A stretch of DNA of 64,000 nt from JABDQA01 sp963824415 (lineage in GTDB: Bacteria; Desulfobacterota; Desulfobulbia; Desulfobulbales; Desulfocapsaceae), in assembly GCA_963824415.1 (NCBI GenBank), contig CAWGPM010000002.1, positions 248,001-312,000 of the forward strand. Reading direction: 5' to 3'. The notes under the pieces are model-generated. The model was given only the letters and a program-made list of their open reading frames with translations, made no database searches and was not told where the DNA came from. The position numbers were made by a program, and so were the translations under genes. Shown here in pieces: positions 25,712 through 34,694 of this stretch. Numbering within the stretch: position 1 is the first letter of the stretch; every line of letters begins with the position of its first letter.

Positions 25712-26027
25712 CGCTCTCTCCGGCTGTTGATCAGCTTTAAATGATGGGCTGTGCTTCCATGGCTTTGCCCGCCAGGGCGCTGGGTTGGGTCACGACCCAG
25801 ATACTATATGAGTTTTTACCGGCAGCGTCAATGACGGGCCCGCTCCGCAGCGCACCGGTCAGCCGCGCCTATCTGGCTGGCCGGTAGTTTATGAGGGGGG
25901 GCAAGGCAGGGATCTGCAGGCAGGTTGTGGCGCGCGTTGTGCAAACGGGTGCAATGGAGGCAGCGGCGAGGAGGCGGCAAGCGCCTATAAAACGGGGAAA
26001 ACGACGCGCCAATCGACACCGGTTCTC

Positions 26028-26056
26028 TTGACAGAATTGCTATTGTTGCCGATATT
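26028..26056 (+). promoter_or_regulatory. Putative sigma70-type promoter of glgA
   Basis: TTGACA (26028-26033) and GATATT (26051-26056) are separated by 17 bp and point at the glgA start 215 bp further on. The resulting leader of about 208 nt carries a 10-bp GC-rich stem. Confidence 0.6.
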
Positions 26057-26087
26057 GTGTGGGTGATTTGTTGAATAGATTTTTTTT

Positions 26088-26111
26088 GCGCCGGGCCCTT
26101 AGGCCCGGTGC
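26088..26111 (+). promoter_or_regulatory. Strong hairpin in the glgA leader
   Basis: GCGCCGGGCC-CTTA-GGCCCGGTGC forms a 10-bp stem with one G-T pair and a four-base loop. The T run lies before it rather than after, so it is not a forward terminator. Role unknown. Confidence 0.4.
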
Positions 26112-26270
26112 ACTTTGTATGCGCCCCGGAGGATGGCAATAGAGCGCTTTGGGCCGCAGGATTTCAGTGCAGCGATAAAGCTCAGGCGCCACGTCTGGGG
26201 CGAAGATTGATGCACTTATACTATTCATGTTGGTTGCTCGGCAGCAGCAATTTTTTCGAGGAAGCACCTA

Positions 26271-27926
26271 GTGCCACCACAAACCATTACCTCGGTCTGG
26301 ATGTTCACCCGGGAGTACGGCCATCTGGCCGGTGCCGGGGGCGTCAAGGACGTTGTCTCGCAGCTCTCCGTTACGCTGGCTCGCTGGAAGGCGCGCAAGG
26401 TATCTGTGGTGCTGCCCTGTTACGGATTTATGAACCCCGAACAGGAAGGTTTTTCCCAACTGGCCGATCCGCTCGCTCCTGACAGAGCGCTGAGTTTCGA
26501 TGTGGCCATGGATTACACCGCTCAGGAACGGGTGGAGCGGGTAAACATCTGGTACCGGGTGCTCGATCGGGTACATGTCTATCTGGTCGAGGCCGAGCGC
26601 TTTCTCGAGAAAAAAGGGGTCTATACCTACACCAGGCAGGAGTCGGCTGAACAGATTTGGAAGGTTCAGGGCAGTGGTCATATCGACTATTTTGCGATGA
26701 ATATTTTGCTGCAGAAGGCCGGGCTCGAGCTCATCATGCTGCTGGGCGAAAAGCCCCAGATCATTCATTGCCACGATGGCCACACTGCCGTGCTGCCTGC
26801 CTTGATCAGGACCTGCAGCGGCTATCGCAGCTATTATAGAAACACTGCAGCACTGGTGACCATTCACAACGCCGGGCTCGGTTATCACCAGGATGTCTTC
26901 GACCTGCCTTTCGTCCGCGCCGTTACCGGCCTGCCCTGGCAGGTGATCGACGACTCCTGTCTGGGACAGAGCTTCGATCCGTTTCTTGCTGCGGCACCCT
27001 ATGCGGTGATCAGCACGGTCAGTGAAAATTATGCCCGTGAGCTGCAGCACACCGAGGCCGATGCGCTGACCGGCTGGCTTGGCCACCGGTTGCTGGAAAT
27101 GGGGGTTATCATCGAGGGCATCACCAACGGGATTGACCCATCCGCCTTTGATCCCGCTGCTGAACAAACGGGGCTCGCGGCCCCATTTGCACCCGATGAC
27201 GAGACAGATAATCTGGCAGGCAAGCAGTTCTGTAAGATGCATCTTCTCCAGGAGCTTTCTCAAAGCAGTGCGGCCGATCGCCCCAACTGCAGCGGTTTTT
27301 TAACTGATAATTCTTCATCTGCGTTGTATACCTTTATTGGCCGGCTCAGTGAACAGAAAGGGGTGGACATTTTAAGCAAAGCGATCCCGTTGTTTCTTGA
27401 CTCAGTGCCCAATGCCGCCTTTGTCTGTCTGGGCAGCGGCAGCGAGCGGATGGAAACCGATCTGGCCGCCCTTACCGTTGACAGACGCTATCGCGGAAGG
27501 GTCTGCTTTCTGCAGGAATACAACCCGGCCCTGGCCAGGGAGGTCTATGCGGCAGGAGACTTTTTCATTATTCCTTCGCGATATGAACCTTGCGGGTTGA
27601 CCGATTTTATCGCCCAATTGTATGGTTCCCTGCCGATTGTGCATCATATCGGGGGATTGGTAAAAGTGGTGGATAATGAGACCGGTTTTGCCTACCCAGA
27701 CAACAGTCCTGAGAGGCTCAGCGAGGCCCTGCAGCGCGCCCATAAAAGATATCAGGACAAAGGGGCGATCCGCGCCATGCAGATTGCTGCGGTACAAAAG
27801 ATCAAGCGGCAGCATAGCTGGGAGCGCGTAATGAAATCTTATGTGGCGCTTTATAAAAAATGTTGGCAGGTCCACCTTGGTTACCTGGACGCTCTGGCTT
27901 CGAGCTCAGTGACATATGATCGGTGA
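26271..27926 (+). CDS. glgA: GT5-family glycogen/starch synthase, divergent
   Basis: A 551-residue glycosyltransferase that transfers glucose from a nucleotide sugar to an alpha-glucan. It starts at GTG 26271 after GAGGAAG. The N-terminus TREYGHLAGAGGVKDVV aligns with the GlgA KTGGLADVV motif, but the Lys of KTGG is replaced. C-terminal landmarks of GT-B fold are present: FIGRLSEQKGVDIL, PSRYEPCGLTDFIAQLYGSLP and HHIGGLVKVV, where family members usually have TGGLxDTV. The altered KTGG suggests a non-standard donor. gap and a PPDK-like gene follow on the same strand. Confidence 0.85.
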   Translation: MPPQTITSVWMFTREYGHLAGAGGVKDVVSQLSVTLARWKARKVSVVLPCYGFMNPEQEGFSQLADPLAPDRALSFDVAMDYTAQERVERVNIWYRVLDRVHVYLVEAERFLEKKGVYTYTRQESAEQIWKVQGSGHIDYFAMNILLQKAGLELIMLLGEKPQIIHCHDGHTAVLPALIRTCSGYRSYYRNTAALVTIHNAGLGYHQDVFDLPFVRAVTGLPWQVIDDSCLGQSFDPFLAAAPYAVISTVSENYARELQHTEADALTGWLGHRLLEMGVIIEGITNGIDPSAFDPAAEQTGLAAPFAPDDETDNLAGKQFCKMHLLQELSQSSAADRPNCSGFLTDNSSSALYTFIGRLSEQKGVDILSKAIPLFLDSVPNAAFVCLGSGSERMETDLAALTVDRRYRGRVCFLQEYNPALAREVYAAGDFFIIPSRYEPCGLTDFIAQLYGSLPIVHHIGGLVKVVDNETGFAYPDNSPERLSEALQRAHKRYQDKGAIRAMQIAAVQKIKRQHSWERVMKSYVALYKKCWQVHLGYLDALASSSVTYDR

Positions 27927-28077
27927 AGCCCGGTGCAACAGCGAGGTGCGGCAGGTCAAAGATTTTTAGAGTCCAAGATAGTCTGGCTGATAGCAGAATA
28001 TTTATATAAAAATGATGAGTAACAAGGCGGCATCAGTCGCCACAACGAGTTAACCGTATTAACCAAGGAGAGATGCA

Positions 28078-29082
28078 ATGACAGTGAGGATTGGAATCAA
28101 CGGCTTCGGCCGGATCGGCAGAAATATATTCAGAGCAATCGATGAAGACCCGGCTTTTGGTGATATTGAAGTGGTGGCCATCAACGATCTGACCGACAAT
28201 GGAACCCTTGCCCATCTGCTGAAATACGACTCGGTGATGGGAACCTTCGGCCGCGAGGTGCACAGCGATGACAACGGCATTGTAGTGGACGGCCGCCCTA
28301 TCGCGGTATCGGAGCACCGCAACCCGGCCGATATCGGTTGGGGAGACCTCGGCGTAGACTATGTCGCCGAGTGCACCGGTATCTTCAGGGATGCGGACTC
28401 GGCCGGCAGCCATATCGACGCCGGGGCCAAGAAGGTAATTATCTCAGCCCCCGCCAAAGGCAACGTCAAGACCTTTGTGATGGGAGTCAACGAAGACGAA
28501 TACGACCCGACAACGCACCATGTGGTATCGAACGCCTCGTGTACGACCAACTGTCTGGCCCCGATGGCCAAAGTGATTCTCGACAATTTCGGTATCGAAC
28601 GCGGCCTGATGACCACGGTGCACGCCTATACCGGAGATCAGCGCCTGCTCGATTTTCCTCATTCCGATCTGCGCCGGGCCCGGGCCGCTGCGTTGTCGAT
28701 GATTCCCACCAAGACAGGCGCTGCCGCAGCGGTTTCCCTGGTGATTCCGGCCTTGAAAGGAAAATTCGACGGCCTGGCGGTGCGCGTACCGACGCCGACG
28801 GTTTCCCTGGTCGACGCGGTGATGGAGGTGGAGAAGGAAACCACGGTCAGTGAAGTCAATCAGGCCCTGAGCGATGCTGCCAACAGATATCTGGGCTACA
28901 CCGATCTGCCGCTGGTCTCCATCGATTTCCAGGGTGATCCGCACTCGTCGATTGTCGACGGACAGTGCACCAAGGTCATCGGCAAGACGGTGAAGGTCAT
29001 GAGCTGGTATGACAACGAGTGGGGCTACTCCAACAGGATGCTCGATCTAATCCTGCATATGGAATCGCGCAAGCTGGTCTAG
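28078..29082 (+). CDS. gap: Glyceraldehyde-3-phosphate dehydrogenase
   Basis: A 334-residue phosphorylating GAPDH of glycolysis and gluconeogenesis. The NAD fold INGFGRIGRN is at the start, AINDLTD marks the usual NAD-type Asp, and the active-site motif SNASCTTNCLAP holds the catalytic Cys. WYDNEWGYSNRMLDL is at the C-terminus. AAGGAG lies 8 nt before the ATG. It follows glgA by 151 bp and precedes the PPDK-like gene. Confidence 0.97.
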   Translation: MTVRIGINGFGRIGRNIFRAIDEDPAFGDIEVVAINDLTDNGTLAHLLKYDSVMGTFGREVHSDDNGIVVDGRPIAVSEHRNPADIGWGDLGVDYVAECTGIFRDADSAGSHIDAGAKKVIISAPAKGNVKTFVMGVNEDEYDPTTHHVVSNASCTTNCLAPMAKVILDNFGIERGLMTTVHAYTGDQRLLDFPHSDLRRARAAALSMIPTKTGAAAAVSLVIPALKGKFDGLAVRVPTPTVSLVDAVMEVEKETTVSEVNQALSDAANRYLGYTDLPLVSIDFQGDPHSSIVDGQCTKVIGKTVKVMSWYDNEWGYSNRMLDLILHMESRKLV

Positions 29083-29200
29083 CGGCCCGCCACTCGACAG
29101 CAGGCTGCAGGCAGACTGCCCTGAGCGGCGAGTATCTGGAGGCGCAAGGCTCGGCCTGCTGCAAGATCTGCAGCATCAACGGACAGGAAAACGTGTTTTA

Positions 29201-32200
29201 ATGAAAGCGGTCACGCAAAGCAGTATCGATTCCGACGCGCTAAAGGCGAATCTGCTGGAAACCGCCGAGCAGGTGGAGATTCGCCCGGATCTGCTGGGCC
29301 TGCTTGAGGCGGTGGAAAAGTATCGCGGCATCCATGCCAGCCTGCAGAGTCTGCTCTACGAGATCTGCCACCCGTATCGCAACTGGAGTCTGATTCTGCC
29401 GCTGCTGCGCAGTTTTGTGCTGAAAAATTTTCATCACTACCACAAACTCGATTACGGCCCCAAGGCCTTCAGTCTGTTTTCCACCCTGTTTTTTGAGGCG
29501 CTGCACGATTCATCCAAGAACCAGGTCCTGCTGCCGCAGATCTTCGAGGCCCAGTGGGCCTGGCTGGACAAGCTGGTTTCACAGCTTGACGGTGCAGAGC
29601 TGGCTGGTTTCATGGGGCCGCTCAACGAGCTTTTTCTGCGTTTGATCGAACTCGACAAGGATGACGAGGCCACGCTTCTGCATCTGATCCACGGCCGGCA
29701 GTCGGTCAAGCGGGTGATCAAACGATTCGTGCATCTCTGCGAACGCTCGGAGGTGGCGGTGGATCTGGCTCCGGCCGCCGATCTGGTGGCACTTGTTCTG
29801 CGAAAAAATTATGGTTACTGGCTCAGTGAAGATGATCCGCTGCCCTGGTTTGTGGAACGCTGCCGACTCGGTGCAGATGATCAGCCCAGCGAAACGGTTT
29901 TCGAACAGATTTCCCATGAGGCGTTGAAGCTCTACCAGTTGGAGCTCGACCAGATTACCCGGGACCTGGATCCCGGCCAGGCCCTCGAACGGCTGCTTGA
30001 GCTGCCCTCGCATATCGACATCGTCAGATTGTACAAGGAGGTTCCTGGCCATCTGGTGGGAAACGGCCTCGGGTCTGGGGGTGCTGCCGAGTCAGAGCAG
30101 GATGGCTCGGTCTATCTGGCCGAGAATCACAAGCTGCTCTTCATGTTCAAGATCATGGACACCCGGGGCCTGCATCTGATTCATGAAGAGACCCTGCGGG
30201 AGATCAACCGCAGTCTGGTTGTTCTGGTGCGCCGTCAGAGCTTCGAAGAGATCGAAGAGTTTCTGCTGACCACCTTCCAGTTGCTCAAGGCCAATGTTCG
30301 CAAGTACCCTCATACTTCCCTGCAGTGTATCCAGGTGCTTGGCGGCGAGGTGTTCAAACGGGGCAACAGCCGCATGGTAGAGGCCTTTCTCTGGGGCGTC
30401 GTGCGCTTCGGTTTTCAGCATGCCAATGTTACCGGCGTTGACGAGAACTGGCAGCCGATCATCAACCCGGCGCATTTGAGCAATATCCGGGTCTGGCTGA
30501 ACCTGATCATGCAGGAGCCGAAATGGTGTGCTACGCTGTTCTCGGCACTGATCATCCATCTGAAACTGACCGGGACCTGCGTCAAGGACACCGATCTGTT
30601 CCAGCGTGACATCACCCAACTGCTCAACCATCCGATCGAGCCGATCTACAACCTGACCAAACAGTTCACCAAGCTGATGCCGGTCTTTTTCAACGAGATC
30701 GGCGCCGAAGGGGAACTGCGTGATGTCTCCACCGAACTTGACGAGATCCATCGCCGCAAGGATGTGCTGATCCATTTCCTGCGCAAACAGAGCCATGTGG
30801 AGAGTTCGAATCTGATCGTCGATTTTATCCGGGCGATTTTCCAGTTCTGGAAAACTGGAGACAAGGCTCCGCTGCTGGCCTATATTCCGCCGGAAGTTTT
30901 CAGCCAGATCCAGGCCACCGGCCCCTTTGTCGATGACCAGCGGGTTTTGGCCGAACGGGTCATCGCGGCGTTTGAACTCACCCAGGTGGACGACATACTC
31001 CACGTCAAGCGCCATGAGCTGGAAGATTTTCTCGGGCTGCAGCAGGACTGCGACGGGCGTGAGCGGTCGCGCTATGCGCTGCTGATCAGGATGTTCAAGC
31101 TCATCCACAAGAAGTACAACCTCGGGTTTCAGGAACTGCGCTCGGAGCTCAAGCAGGCCGCCGGCGACGGCTTTCCGGAAATGGAGCCGCTGCTGGGCAG
31201 GCTCGAAGAAGGCGATACCGAGGGCATTATCGAAGCGACCCTGGATGCGCTCGAAGAGCTCAAGCAGGTCATCTTGTCCAATGAACAGTTCGAGACCCAG
31301 GAAGACATCTACTACAAGCGCCATATTGCAGTGGACATTCCGTCGGTATACGGCAGATACCGTGAAAAAAAATTCGACAGCCTGTCGCTGACCTTCAGGC
31401 TCGAGAACCTGGCCAATATCTATCTGGAGATGCTGCCGGACACGGTGAATCTGTCCTTTATCACCAAGGCGACCTTCTACTCGATCACCAGATGCCTCAA
31501 GCTCTACCGGCGGGCGCTGCAGATCGACGGCATTGCTTCGAGAAAGCTGGATACCTACCTCTCGCTGCTGATCAGTTCGCTGAAGATCAGAAGGTTTTCC
31601 TACACCCAGTATCTCGATATCTTCCGCGGCCTCTCCGAAGGGGTCAAGGATGTGATCTATGCTTACTACACCAACATTCACCAGAACAACCTCTCCCTGA
31701 TCATTCCGCAGATCGGCGGGAGCAATCTGCTGCCGCGCTATCATGCCCTGTATAATAAAGAGCAAATGGCCAATACGGTCCATGCGCTGTCGGAGAGCTT
31801 CTTCCGGGATCTGATCGCCTCGACGTTTGGCCTGCAGCATCTGGACAATTTCATCCTGCGGATCATCCAGACGCTCGAGAGCCAGAGGGAAATGCTTGAC
31901 CAGAGAACGCTCGATCTGCTGATGACCTACAACCCGGAGAATGCGATTTCACTGCTGCGTGAAGTTAACCCCTACACCCACGATCTGATTCACCTGGGCA
32001 ACAAGGGCTATAACCTGATCACCTTGACCAAGGATGAGAAGCCGGTGCCGCCAGCCTTTGTCATCACCACCGAGGTGTTTCGCTGCCGGGAAGTTGTCTT
32101 CGGCTTTTCCAAGGCCAGGCAGGAATTGATGCACCAGATCAGGGAGTCGCTCAACACCATCGAAGCGCAGACTGGTAAGGTCTTCGGCTCTTCGGAGAAG

Positions 32201-33469
32201 CCGCTGCTGCTCTCGGTGCGCAGCGGCAGCGCAATCTCCATGCCCGGCATGATGGCAACCGTGCACAACGTCGGGCTGAACAGTGACCTGGTGGAGGAGT
32301 TTGTCAAGACCCACGGTAACGAATATTTCGCCTGGGACAACTACCGGCGGTTTCTGCAGTCATGGGCGATGGTATATGGGGTTGAGCGTGAAGATTTCCA
32401 GGAGCTGATGGATGAGGCCAAGGCTCGGCATCAGGTGGCGCTGAAACGTCAGTTCACCCCGGAGCAGATGAAGGAACTGGCGCTGAACTACCAGAAGCTG
32501 GTGCGCAGGCGCGGTCTCGGTATTCCCGACGATCCGTGGCTGCAGCTTATCGGTGCAGTCGAAATGGTGCTCGATTCGTGGGACAACCAGAAAGCTCAGG
32601 ATTACCGGCGCATCATGGATGTTTCGCCGTCCTGGGGAACCGCGGTCATCGTCCAGGCGATGGTCTTCGGCAACCGCAGTGAAGGTGCCGGTTCAGGCGT
32701 GCTCTTTACCGCCCACCCCTACCGTAAGGTGCAGCGGGTGGCGCTCTGGGGCGACTATGCCTATGGTGATCAGGGCGAAGATATCGTCTCGGGCCTGGTC
32801 AGTTCTCATCCGATTTCCCTGGAGCAGGCGGCGCTGGACGGTCGCGCCTCGGAAGAAACCCTGGAGGTCAAGTTTCCCGAGGTCTATCAAGAGTTGCTCT
32901 CTATTGCCCGCGAGCTGGTCTATGAAAAGCGCTGGAGCCCCCAGGAGTTCGAGTTTACCTTCGAAGGGCCGCGGGCGGCAGACCTCTACCTGCTGCAGAC
33001 GCGCGATATGATCACGATCAAGCAGAAAGAGCATCTCAACGTGTTTATCGAGACCGATGAGCTGGAAAAGTCGATCCTGGCCAAAGGCATCGGCGTCTCC
33101 GGCTCGGCGCTTTCTGGAAAAGCGGTATTCACCGACGAGGATATTGCCCAGCTGCGGGCCAAAGAGCCCGAAACGCCCCTGATTCTGATCCGCCAGGACA
33201 CGGTTCCCGAGGATATCACCGTCATTTCACTGACAGATGGGCTGCTCACCTCCCGCGGCGGTCAGACCTCGCATGCCTCGGTGGTTGCGGTCCGGCTGGA
33301 AAAGACCTGTGTGGTCGGCTGCAAACAATTACGGGTTTTTGAGAGGTATTGCGAAGTAAACGGTCGCCACATCGGCTTTGGCGACCATGTTTCGATCGAC
33401 GGCCGCAACGGGCTGCTGTTGATGGGTAACCACCCGATCAGAGAAGAGATGCATATCCTGCCGATCTGA
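29201..33469 (+). CDS. Giant PPDK-like protein without a PEP-binding barrel
   Basis: A 1422-residue protein. The first about 915 residues are almost wholly alpha-helical and match nothing I can name. From about residue 930 the sequence is the N-terminal ATP-grasp module of pyruvate phosphate dikinase: NKGYNLITLT, SVRSGSAISMPGMMATVHNVGLN, AWDNYRRFLQSWAMVYGV, RSEGAGSGVLFTAHPY and the end motif LYLLQTRDM. A swivelling phosphohistidine domain follows, with TSRGGQTSHASVVAVRL (His1358) near the end. The C-terminal PEP/pyruvate TIM barrel of PPDK is absent. It may therefore phosphorylate another acceptor. It lies downstream of glgA and gap on the same strand, so a role in glucan or triose metabolism is possible but unproved. 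Confidence 0.8.
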   Translation: MKAVTQSSIDSDALKANLLETAEQVEIRPDLLGLLEAVEKYRGIHASLQSLLYEICHPYRNWSLILPLLRSFVLKNFHHYHKLDYGPKAFSLFSTLFFEALHDSSKNQVLLPQIFEAQWAWLDKLVSQLDGAELAGFMGPLNELFLRLIELDKDDEATLLHLIHGRQSVKRVIKRFVHLCERSEVAVDLAPAADLVALVLRKNYGYWLSEDDPLPWFVERCRLGADDQPSETVFEQISHEALKLYQLELDQITRDLDPGQALERLLELPSHIDIVRLYKEVPGHLVGNGLGSGGAAESEQDGSVYLAENHKLLFMFKIMDTRGLHLIHEETLREINRSLVVLVRRQSFEEIEEFLLTTFQLLKANVRKYPHTSLQCIQVLGGEVFKRGNSRMVEAFLWGVVRFGFQHANVTGVDENWQPIINPAHLSNIRVWLNLIMQEPKWCATLFSALIIHLKLTGTCVKDTDLFQRDITQLLNHPIEPIYNLTKQFTKLMPVFFNEIGAEGELRDVSTELDEIHRRKDVLIHFLRKQSHVESSNLIVDFIRAIFQFWKTGDKAPLLAYIPPEVFSQIQATGPFVDDQRVLAERVIAAFELTQVDDILHVKRHELEDFLGLQQDCDGRERSRYALLIRMFKLIHKKYNLGFQELRSELKQAAGDGFPEMEPLLGRLEEGDTEGIIEATLDALEELKQVILSNEQFETQEDIYYKRHIAVDIPSVYGRYREKKFDSLSLTFRLENLANIYLEMLPDTVNLSFITKATFYSITRCLKLYRRALQIDGIASRKLDTYLSLLISSLKIRRFSYTQYLDIFRGLSEGVKDVIYAYYTNIHQNNLSLIIPQIGGSNLLPRYHALYNKEQMANTVHALSESFFRDLIASTFGLQHLDNFILRIIQTLESQREMLDQRTLDLLMTYNPENAISLLREVNPYTHDLIHLGNKGYNLITLTKDEKPVPPAFVITTEVFRCREVVFGFSKARQELMHQIRESLNTIEAQTGKVFGSSEKPLLLSVRSGSAISMPGMMATVHNVGLNSDLVEEFVKTHGNEYFAWDNYRRFLQSWAMVYGVEREDFQELMDEAKARHQVALKRQFTPEQMKELALNYQKLVRRRGLGIPDDPWLQLIGAVEMVLDSWDNQKAQDYRRIMDVSPSWGTAVIVQAMVFGNRSEGAGSGVLFTAHPYRKVQRVALWGDYAYGDQGEDIVSGLVSSHPISLEQAALDGRASEETLEVKFPEVYQELLSIARELVYEKRWSPQEFEFTFEGPRAADLYLLQTRDMITIKQKEHLNVFIETDELEKSILAKGIGVSGSALSGKAVFTDEDIAQLRAKEPETPLILIRQDTVPEDITVISLTDGLLTSRGGQTSHASVVAVRLEKTCVVGCKQLRVFERYCEVNGRHIGFGDHVSIDGRNGLLLMGNHPIREEMHILPI

Positions 33470-33549
33470 ACGGGTCTGGTGTGAAAACAATCAAGCAACG
33501 GCAACGGTATCGCTGTTGCGTATCCTTATTGAACAGAGAAGGAATAGAG

Positions 33550-33768
33550 ATGACCAAGAAAAAATTTCTTAAAGGTTCCCCCTTATTTGCGCTGGCGCGA
33601 TCCAAGGCGTGCAGCCTCAACATTGAGACGGCGGGGCTGAAACTCGAGCCGCTGATTCGTGAAGTCCAGGCGGCCGAAGGCCATGAGCCATGCTTCAGGG
33701 TAAAAAAACGCTGCCCTCAGATCCAGTGCTGCTGGCAGGCCTCCTGCGGGGCAGAGATGGGTGGCTGA
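33550..33768 (+). CDS. Small cysteine-rich SAP-like protein (72 aa)
   Basis: A 72-residue basic protein. The tail has LIREVQAAEGHEPCF followed by paired cysteines (RCPQIQCCWQASC). The pattern IQxAEGNxxCF...C...CxW...C is shared by small SAP-domain-like proteins I recognise from Desulfobacterota, but here the SAP part is short. The frame is open from 33481; I chose ATG 33550 because AAGGAA sits 5-9 nt upstream. It follows the PPDK-like gene by 80 bp. Nucleic-acid or metal binding is a guess. Confidence 0.6.
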   Translation: MTKKKFLKGSPLFALARSKACSLNIETAGLKLEPLIREVQAAEGHEPCFRVKKRCPQIQCCWQASCGAEMGG

Positions 33769-33803
33769 ACGTCGGCTGAAGATCGTCTCTGGAGCGGCCT
33801 GGC

Positions 33804-34016
33804 TCAGGTCCGTTTTTCGGGGACGCCCAGGGCCTTGAGAATCAAACCCATCGGGCAGAATTTGGAAAAACCGAACTGCAGCAGGTTTGCTCCGACAAAG
33901 GCGGTGAAGATAAGCCAGTACTTGCTGTGGAAGATGGGGCTTGCTTCAACGCCGAGAGCCAGGCTCAGCAGGATGAATAATCCGGCGACGGTGTGGATCC
34001 AATCGGTGATGATCAT
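33804..34016 (-). CDS. DUF2892 family small membrane protein
   Basis: A 70-residue protein with two predicted transmembrane helices, about residues 7-27 and 32-50, separated by a short loop. GANLLQFGFSKFCPMGLILKALGV is typical of DUF2892, the membrane part of the inner-membrane rhodanese YgaP. AGGAG precedes the ATG. It lies 70 bp downstream of an ArsR regulator on the same strand, as ygaP does next to ygaV. Confidence 0.8.
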   Translation of the reverse strand: MIITDWIHTVAGLFILLSLALGVEASPIFHSKYWLIFTAFVGANLLQFGFSKFCPMGLILKALGVPEKRT

Positions 34017-34086
34017 GGTGAGCTCCTGTAACGCGATAGCAATGGATTGATCGAGGCGTCTCGAACAGCAACGACTCAGTTGCCCA

Positions 34087-34386
34087 TCAGAACTCGGGAC
34101 AGAACAACTGACGCATCTTCTGGATAAGCTCGAGGATACGCTGATCGGTTATCCTGTTGTAGATGAAATTGGCATCTTTTCTGAAATCGATGATGCCCTG
34201 ACTTCTCAGAATATTCAGATGTTGGGAGACGTTGGCATTGGTGGTTTTCACCTGGCTGCGGATGTCTCCCACTGACATCTCATGGTCCTGGAGCAGGCAG
34301 AGGATTTTCAGCCGAATCGGATGAGACATCGATTTCAATAGCTTGGATATCACCTCGATCTGCTCATCTTTCATGTCTTCCTGCAT
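34087..34386 (-). CDS. ArsR-family regulator resembling YgaV/BigR/SqrR sulfur sensors
   Basis: A 99-residue winged-helix repressor with SMSHPIRLKILCLLQ and the recognition helix region TTNANVSQHLNILRSQGIID. Two cysteines are present, Cys30 and Cys96. Their spacing of 66 equals that of Cys41/Cys107 in SqrR and Cys42/Cys108 in BigR, as I recall these positions, which form a di- or tetrasulfide on reactive sulfur. The protein closely resembles E. coli YgaV (MSHPKRLLILC and a final CP). It probably controls its own operon with the DUF2892 gene. The operator site is not certain. Confidence 0.82.
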   Translation of the reverse strand: MQEDMKDEQIEVISKLLKSMSHPIRLKILCLLQDHEMSVGDIRSQVKTTNANVSQHLNILRSQGIIDFRKDANFIYNRITDQRILELIQKMRQLFCPEF

Positions 34387-34694
34387 CTGTCTCCTCCCCG
34401 AGTATTTCCTAACCTAAACTTCGATTATTTCAGTGTTTAATTTAATTTTCAAATAAGAAATAGTAAAGAACTTTTTATCACAGTCAGGATTTTCGCCAGT
34501 ACAGAGGCTCGATCCTAACAAGAGGACGGGCAGTACCTTACTCTGATGTACTGCTGCGGCGTGGTAATATGCCTGTTTTTTTATAGAAATCAAACATAAG
34601 ATGTGTTTTAATTTGTTATCATTTATATTGATGGGTTTTTTGTTCACTGTCCCCCGGCGGGGTGTGTCGGCCGTTTTTTCACAAGGAGAGCTTG
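34387..34694. other. AT-rich divergent gap between arsR-like gene and acs
   Basis: About 308 bp with no gene. TTATTT...AAATAA inverted halves lie near 34428-34458, where an ArsR operator would be expected. A perfect 7-bp inverted repeat GCAGTAC/GTACTGC is at 34530-34554. An AT-rich stretch before acs could hold its promoter, but I do not see a clear -35/-10 pair. The open frame at minus 34414-34647 is not gene-like. Confidence 0.45.

Larger units (their letters stand above)
25712..26270. other. Gene-free gap of about 560 bp between yjbQ and glgA
   Basis: No convincing gene is present: the open frames here (e.g. minus 25828-26139, plus 26108-26482) lack recognisable composition or start signals. 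It holds the glgA promoter (26028-26056), a stable GC-rich hairpin (26088-26111) and a short inverted repeat near 25790. Upstream of that the sequence is GC-rich with no features I can name. Confidence 0.5.

Noticed and set aside
26088..26111. GC-rich hairpin near a T run as a terminator
   Set aside because: The T run precedes the stem on the plus strand and becomes A residues on the minus strand, so neither direction gives an intrinsic terminator.
26108..26482. 124-codon plus-strand ORF overlapping the start of glgA
   Set aside because: It is an out-of-frame shadow of glgA and its leader.
34414..34647. 77-codon ORF in the AT-rich gap before acs
   Set aside because: Composition reflects AT-rich non-coding DNA and no ribosome site is seen.
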